A stretch of DNA of 9,189 nt from positions 1-9,189 of the forward strand of contig CATXTS010000080.1 of NCBI GenBank assembly GCA_958402495.1, written 5' to 3'. The first letter of the stretch is position 1. Every line of letters begins with the position of its first letter. The position numbers and the translations under genes were made by a program. This document shows, one piece after another, positions 5,515 to 9,189 of the stretch. Origin of the DNA: an uncultured Clostridiaceae bacterium (GTDB taxonomy: Bacteria > Bacillota > Clostridia > TANB77 > CAG-508). The notes under the pieces were generated by a model. It was not told the origin of the DNA, did no database searches, and worked only from the letters and a program-made list of their open reading frames with translations.

Positions 5515-8344
5515 TTATCTCTCTAAATATTTCTTTAAAAACTGTCCTGTATAACTTTGCTCATTTCTAACAATTTGCTCTGGTGTACCCACACTAATTA
5601 TTTGTCCACCTTTATCGCCACCTTCTGGTCCTAAGTCAATAATATAATCGGCAGTTTTAATTAAATCTAAATTATGCTCAATGACAATAATACTATTTCC
5701 GGTATCTACTAAACGCTGTAATATATCTACTAATTTGTGTACATCTGCAATGTGAAGACCTGTCGTTGGTTCATCTAAAATGTATAAAGTCTTTCCAGTG
5801 GCTTTTTTAGAAAGTTCTGTAGCTAATTTAATACGCTGTGCTTCTCCTCCAGATAAAGTTGTAGAAGGTTGTCCTAGTTTTATATACCCTAGTCCTACAT
5901 CGTATAAAGTTTGGATTTTCTGCTTGATTCTAGGTATATTTTTAAAGAACTCTAACGCTTCTTCTACGGTCATATCTAGCACATCTGCAATGGTTTTTCC
6001 TTTATAGGTAACTTCTAGTGTTTCTTTATTATAGCGTTTTCCTTTACACACTTCACATGGTACATAAATGTCTGGTAAAAAGTGCATTTCTATTTTTAAA
6101 ATACCATCTCCACTACAAGCTTCGCATCTGCCACCTTGTACATTGAAACTAAACCTACCTTTTTCATAACCACGCATTTTAGCTTCATTCGTTCCTGCAA
6201 AAATATCACGAATAATATCAAATACACCAGTATAGGTAGCTGGATTAGAACGTGGCGTTCTACCAATGGCAGATTGGTCAATATTAATGATTTTATCTAT
6301 ATTTTCTAAACCTTTAATTTCTTTGCACTTTCCTGGTTTTTCCATAGAACCATTCATTTCTCTGGCAACCGTTTTATATAAGACTTCATTAACTAGTGTA
6401 CTTTTCCCAGAACCAGATACACCTGTTACACAAATAAATTGTCCTAGTGGAAATTTAACATTAATATTTTTTAGATTATGTTCTGTAGCACCTTTTACTT
6501 CTATGGCTTTTCCATTGGATTTTCTTCTCTTTTTAGGCACATGAATTTGTTTTCTACCACTTAAATAATCTCCTGTGATAGAACCTTGTGCTAATTTTAC
6601 TTCCTCGGCAGTTCCTTGTGCCATAACATATCCACCATGTACACCTGCACCTGGTCCTATGTCAATGATTTGGTCAGCAGCATACATTGTATCTTCATCA
6701 TGTTCTACTACTAAAACGGTATTGCCTAAATCACGTAATTTTTTTAAAGTTGCAATTAATTTATCATTATCTCTTTGGTGCAAACCAATACTTGGCTCAT
6801 CTAAAATATATAGTACTCCTGTTAAACCAGAGCCAATTTGTGTAGCTAAACGGATACGTTGTGCCTCACCACCAGACAAGGAACCTGCTGGCCTAGATAA
6901 TGTTAAATAGTCTAATCCTACATCTTCTAAAAATTGTAATCTTTTATTTAATTCTTTAAAAATTTGGTCTGCAATCATTTGGTCTTTTTTACTTAATACC
7001 AAACTATTTAGATAGGTCTTTATTTTCGTAATAGACATATCGGTTAATTCATTAATATTTTTATCTCCTACTTTTACTGCTAAACTAGTTTCATTTAGTC
7101 TAGCACCATGGCAAGATGGACAATCACTATCACTCATATATAGTTCATAAAAATCACGCATACCTTGTGATTTGGTTTCATTGTATCTTCTTTCTAAAGT
7201 AGGAATAATCCCTTCAAAAGGTGCTGTAAACTTTCGAACACCTGCCATAGAGGCATATTCAAAATCTATCTTTTCATCACCTGTACCATATAAAATCTTA
7301 TTTAAAAACTCTTTTGGTAATTTCTTTATAGGAACGGATATATCTACACCATAATGTTTTCCAATACTTTCGAAATACATTTTAGCCATGGTATCTCCTT
7401 TTTTCATGGTACTTGCCCCAAAGGCTTTTACCCCGTCATATAAGGTCTTATTTTTATCAGGAATAATTAAATCTTCATCCATTTTCATTAAAAATCCTAA
7501 GCCTGTACAAGTTGGGCATGCTCCAAAAGGGTTATTAAAAGAGAACATTCTAGGTGTTAGTTCATCGAAACCAATTCCACAATCTGGACAAGCATAGTTT
7601 TGGCTAAATAGTGTTTCTTTCCCATGTGTAACATCTTCTATCGTTACTAAATTATTTGCATGCTTTAAGGCAATTTCAACCGATTCGGTTAATCGGCTTC
7701 TCATATCTGCTTTCATAACTAGTCTATCTACTATGATATCAATATTGTGTTTTTTCTTTCTATCTATGGTAATATCATCTGATAATTCTACTACTTGTCC
7801 ATCTATTTTAGCTCTTACAAAACCATCTTTTTGGAATTCTTGTAGTTGTTTAATATATTCTCCCTTTCTGCCCCTGACGATTGGTGCTAATACTTGGATT
7901 CTAGACCCCTCCTCCAATTCCATGATGGTGTCTATAATTTGGTCTATAGTTTGTTTTTCTATTTTCTTACCACAATTTGGACAGTAAGGAACACCAATTC
8001 TAGCATATAGTAAACGAATATAATCATAAATTTCTGTAACCGTTCCTACCGTAGAACGCGGATTTCTAGAAGTTGTTTTTTGGTCAATGGAGATAGCAGG
8101 TGATAAACCATCTATAGATTCTACATCTGGTTTTTCCATTAGTCCTAAGAATTGTCTAGCATAGGCAGACAAACTTTCTACATATCTTCTTTGCCCTTCT
8201 GCATATAAAGTATCAAATGCTAAAGAAGATTTTCCGTGAGCCTGAAAGCCCTGTGATAACCACTAATTTATCCCTTGGAATTTCTAAATGGATATCTTTT
8301 AAATTATGTTCTTTTGCGCCTTTAATTACAATTTTATCGTTCAT
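5515..8344 (-). CDS. uvrA: Excinuclease ABC subunit A, with a +1 frameshift in Walker A
   Basis: UvrA is the damage-recognising ATPase of nucleotide excision repair; as a dimer it loads UvrB on damaged DNA. With the frameshift at 8236 corrected the protein has 942 residues, the usual length. It starts MNDKIVIKGAKEHNLKDI and contains Walker A GLSGSGKS (32-39), the first zinc module CPDC..CPTC (about 250-278), and ABC signature LSGGEAQRIRL (about 486) with YILDEPSIGLH. Domain II shows Walker A GVSGSGKS (about 639), zinc module CEAC..CEVC (about 737-763), and LSGGEAQRIKL (about 829) with YILDEPTTGLH. Without correction the first frame ends after 43 codons at TGA 8213-8215, and the remaining intact frame begins at ATG 8170-8172, lacking Walker A I. 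The ATG at 8342-8344 follows AGGGGG by five bases. No LexA-type box is seen upstream. Identity is certain; whether the protein is made whole is not. Confidence 0.93.
8233..8239 (-). other. +1 frameshift site at a CGG codon in uvrA Walker A
   Basis: On the minus strand the zero frame reads GGC TCA CGG AAA ATC. Skipping the C (the G at 8236 on the plus strand) gives GGC TCA GGA AAA TCT, that is GSGKS, the invariant P-loop. Only this one base restores the motif exactly. The zero frame hits TGA seven codons later. Confidence 0.85.
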
Positions 8345-8374
8345 TTTTGCCCCCTGTTTTTTTAATACAGCACT

Positions 8375-8403
8375 ATTATACTATACTTTTATTATAAAAA
8401 CAA
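8375..8403 (-). promoter_or_regulatory. Candidate promoter of uvrA
   Basis: On the minus strand TATAAT (8375-8380) is 17 bases from TTGTTT (8398-8403), which keeps only the TTG of the -35 consensus. The expected leader is about 25 bases. The -35 overlaps the hairpin and T-tract after the upstream peptidase gene, and a second TATAAT lies at 8391-8396. Confidence 0.45.
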
Positions 8404-8416
8404 GAGTTTGCCTCTT
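8402..8416 (-). terminator. Weak hairpin terminator after the C39-like peptidase gene
   Basis: AAGAG (8402-8406) pairs with CTCTT (8412-8416) around a five-base loop, and the minus strand continues GTTTTTAT. The stem is short (5 bp), so termination may be partial and some transcripts may run into uvrA. Confidence 0.4.
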
Positions 8417-8443
8417 CTTTTTTCTTCCAATTTTTATATTTTC

Positions 8444-9118
8444 TTATTGGGTGATAAATACCGCCTTTACAATATAGGGTAAAATATCTTTTGCCTCATA
8501 CCAATTAGATGCTTTACTCGTATTTCTTTCTCCGTTTGGATTAGACACATAGATTTTTTCTTCTTCATCAGTGGCAAGTAATACTAAATAGTGAGAAGCA
8601 GTTGTCCATTTATAACTAGGTTTATTGACTACACATACTAGAATTGGTCTATTTTCTTTTAAATGGTCTAAAATATAACTTTTTGTAAAATAGCTTTCTT
8701 GGTATACAAAGTCCGTACAATTAATTTCATAATCTTTTTTCAAAACTTTAGGAATATTATCTCCATCTAAATGAGGATAATAAGACCTTCTTAAGGTATC
8801 TGGCGTTATTTCTTTTCCATAACCACTAGCAATAATGGCTATCGCTGTAATCCCACAACCTTCGGTTTCCATTTTATCGTCCCAATAAGCTTTTTTAGCC
8901 CAACTCCCTTTATTTTGTTTAAATTCTTTATAACTTTTTCCTTGCCAAGAAAAAAGGTTATCATATCCATCTTTTCCCAATACCATTGTTTGTCCTTTTA
9001 TGCTTTCTGCTTTATTTTTTGTACCTTGTATTATAAAAATACTCACCAATCCAATCACTACCAATAAAATGATGCTATTTCGAATGACTTTCTTTTTACT
9101 TTTTATTTGTAAATGCAT
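8444..9118 (-). CDS. Membrane-anchored C39-like cysteine peptidase
   Basis: This 224-residue protein has a short basic cytoplasmic N-terminus (KSKKKVIRN), one hydrophobic segment at about 12-31, and an external papain-fold domain of the C39-like (Peptidase_C39_2) type. The probable nucleophile is C88 in EGCGITAIAIIASG, the probable catalytic histidine is H176 in TTASHYLVLLA, and the third residue is N193 or N195 in VSNPNG. These are the usual motifs in the usual order. A glutamine about six residues before the cysteine, common as the oxyanion residue, is not evident (K82 there). The open frame extends to an ATG at 9163, but AGAGGAGG ends seven bases before the ATG at 9116-9118, which makes that the start. 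A TATAGT at 9144-9149 may be its -10 box, without a clear -35. Substrate is unknown; a link to uvrA is not implied. Confidence 0.82.
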   Translation of the reverse strand: MHLQIKSKKKVIRNSIILLVVIGLVSIFIIQGTKNKAESIKGQTMVLGKDGYDNLFSWQGKSYKEFKQNKGSWAKKAYWDDKMETEGCGITAIAIIASGYGKEITPDTLRRSYYPHLDGDNIPKVLKKDYEINCTDFVYQESYFTKSYILDHLKENRPILVCVVNKPSYKWTTASHYLVLLATDEEEKIYVSNPNGERNTSKASNWYEAKDILPYIVKAVFITQ

Positions 9119-9189
9119 ATTTATTCCTCCTCTTCTTGTTTTTACTATAACAAAGTTTAGCATATAATTCTTAACTTTTTCCTTAAGTA

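Noticed and set aside
6096..6281. Short minus-strand frame within uvrA
   Set aside because: It lies wholly within the uvrA zinc-module region in another frame and has no start signals of its own; it is a shadow of uvrA.
8345..8443. LexA (SOS) box upstream of uvrA
   Set aside because: I looked for a GAAC...GTTC-type palindrome in the promoter region and found none on either strand.
9119..9163. Upstream ATG that would add 15 residues to the C39-like peptidase
   Set aside because: The added stretch would be translated through the AGAGGAGG site, which is ideally spaced for the ATG at 9116-9118.
1..9189. CRISPR array, tRNA or rRNA genes, known riboswitches
   Set aside because: No regularly spaced direct repeats, cloverleaf-like stretches or conserved rRNA or riboswitch cores were seen on either strand.

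Overview
The window comes from an AT-rich genome (roughly one third G+C by eye) that looks like a spore-forming member of the Firmicutes, most likely Clostridia. The reasons are strong AGGAGG-type ribosome binding sites, AT-rich intergenic spacers with U-tailed hairpin terminators, a YtvI-like membrane protein of the AI-2E transporter superfamily, a tyrosine-, asparagine- and proline-rich protein behind a sigma-K-like promoter, and low-GC Gram-positive versions of MurD and UvrA. The species cannot be named from the sequence.

Layout. Nearly everything is transcribed right to left (minus strand). From the right end: a membrane-anchored C39-like cysteine peptidase (8444-9118); uvrA for nucleotide excision repair (5515-8344); one tiny plus-strand asparagine-rich gene (5303-5428); murD for peptidoglycan precursor synthesis (3720-5126); a probable sporulation-associated Pro/Gly-tailed protein (2888-3611); a cysteine-rich tandem CBS-domain protein (2268-2705); the YtvI-like membrane protein (1079-2176); an unrecognised 122-residue protein of higher G+C content (536-904); and the first 116 codons of an IS200/IS605-family TnpA transposase that runs off the left edge (1-348). 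Most genes have their own candidate promoter and terminator, so this is a row of single-gene units rather than one operon. The roles present are envelope synthesis (murD), DNA repair (uvrA), possible sporulation functions (ytvI, the 2888-3611 protein), and an accessory left end (positions 1 to about 1020) with a transposon and a compositionally different gene.

The most notable feature is a pair of +1 frameshifts. UvrA is interrupted inside its first Walker A motif and the Pro/Gly-tailed protein is interrupted near its C-terminus. Both are repaired by skipping a single C before a GGA glycine codon, and at both sites the zero-frame codon is CGG followed by AA. By eye, CGG is otherwise unused in frame in about 2,400 codons of the resident genes; the only other in-frame CGG is codon 12 of the higher-G+C gene at 536-904. 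This could be a recurrent sequencing artefact, two chance mutations, or +1 recoding at an undecoded or rare CGG codon. The sequence alone cannot decide between them.
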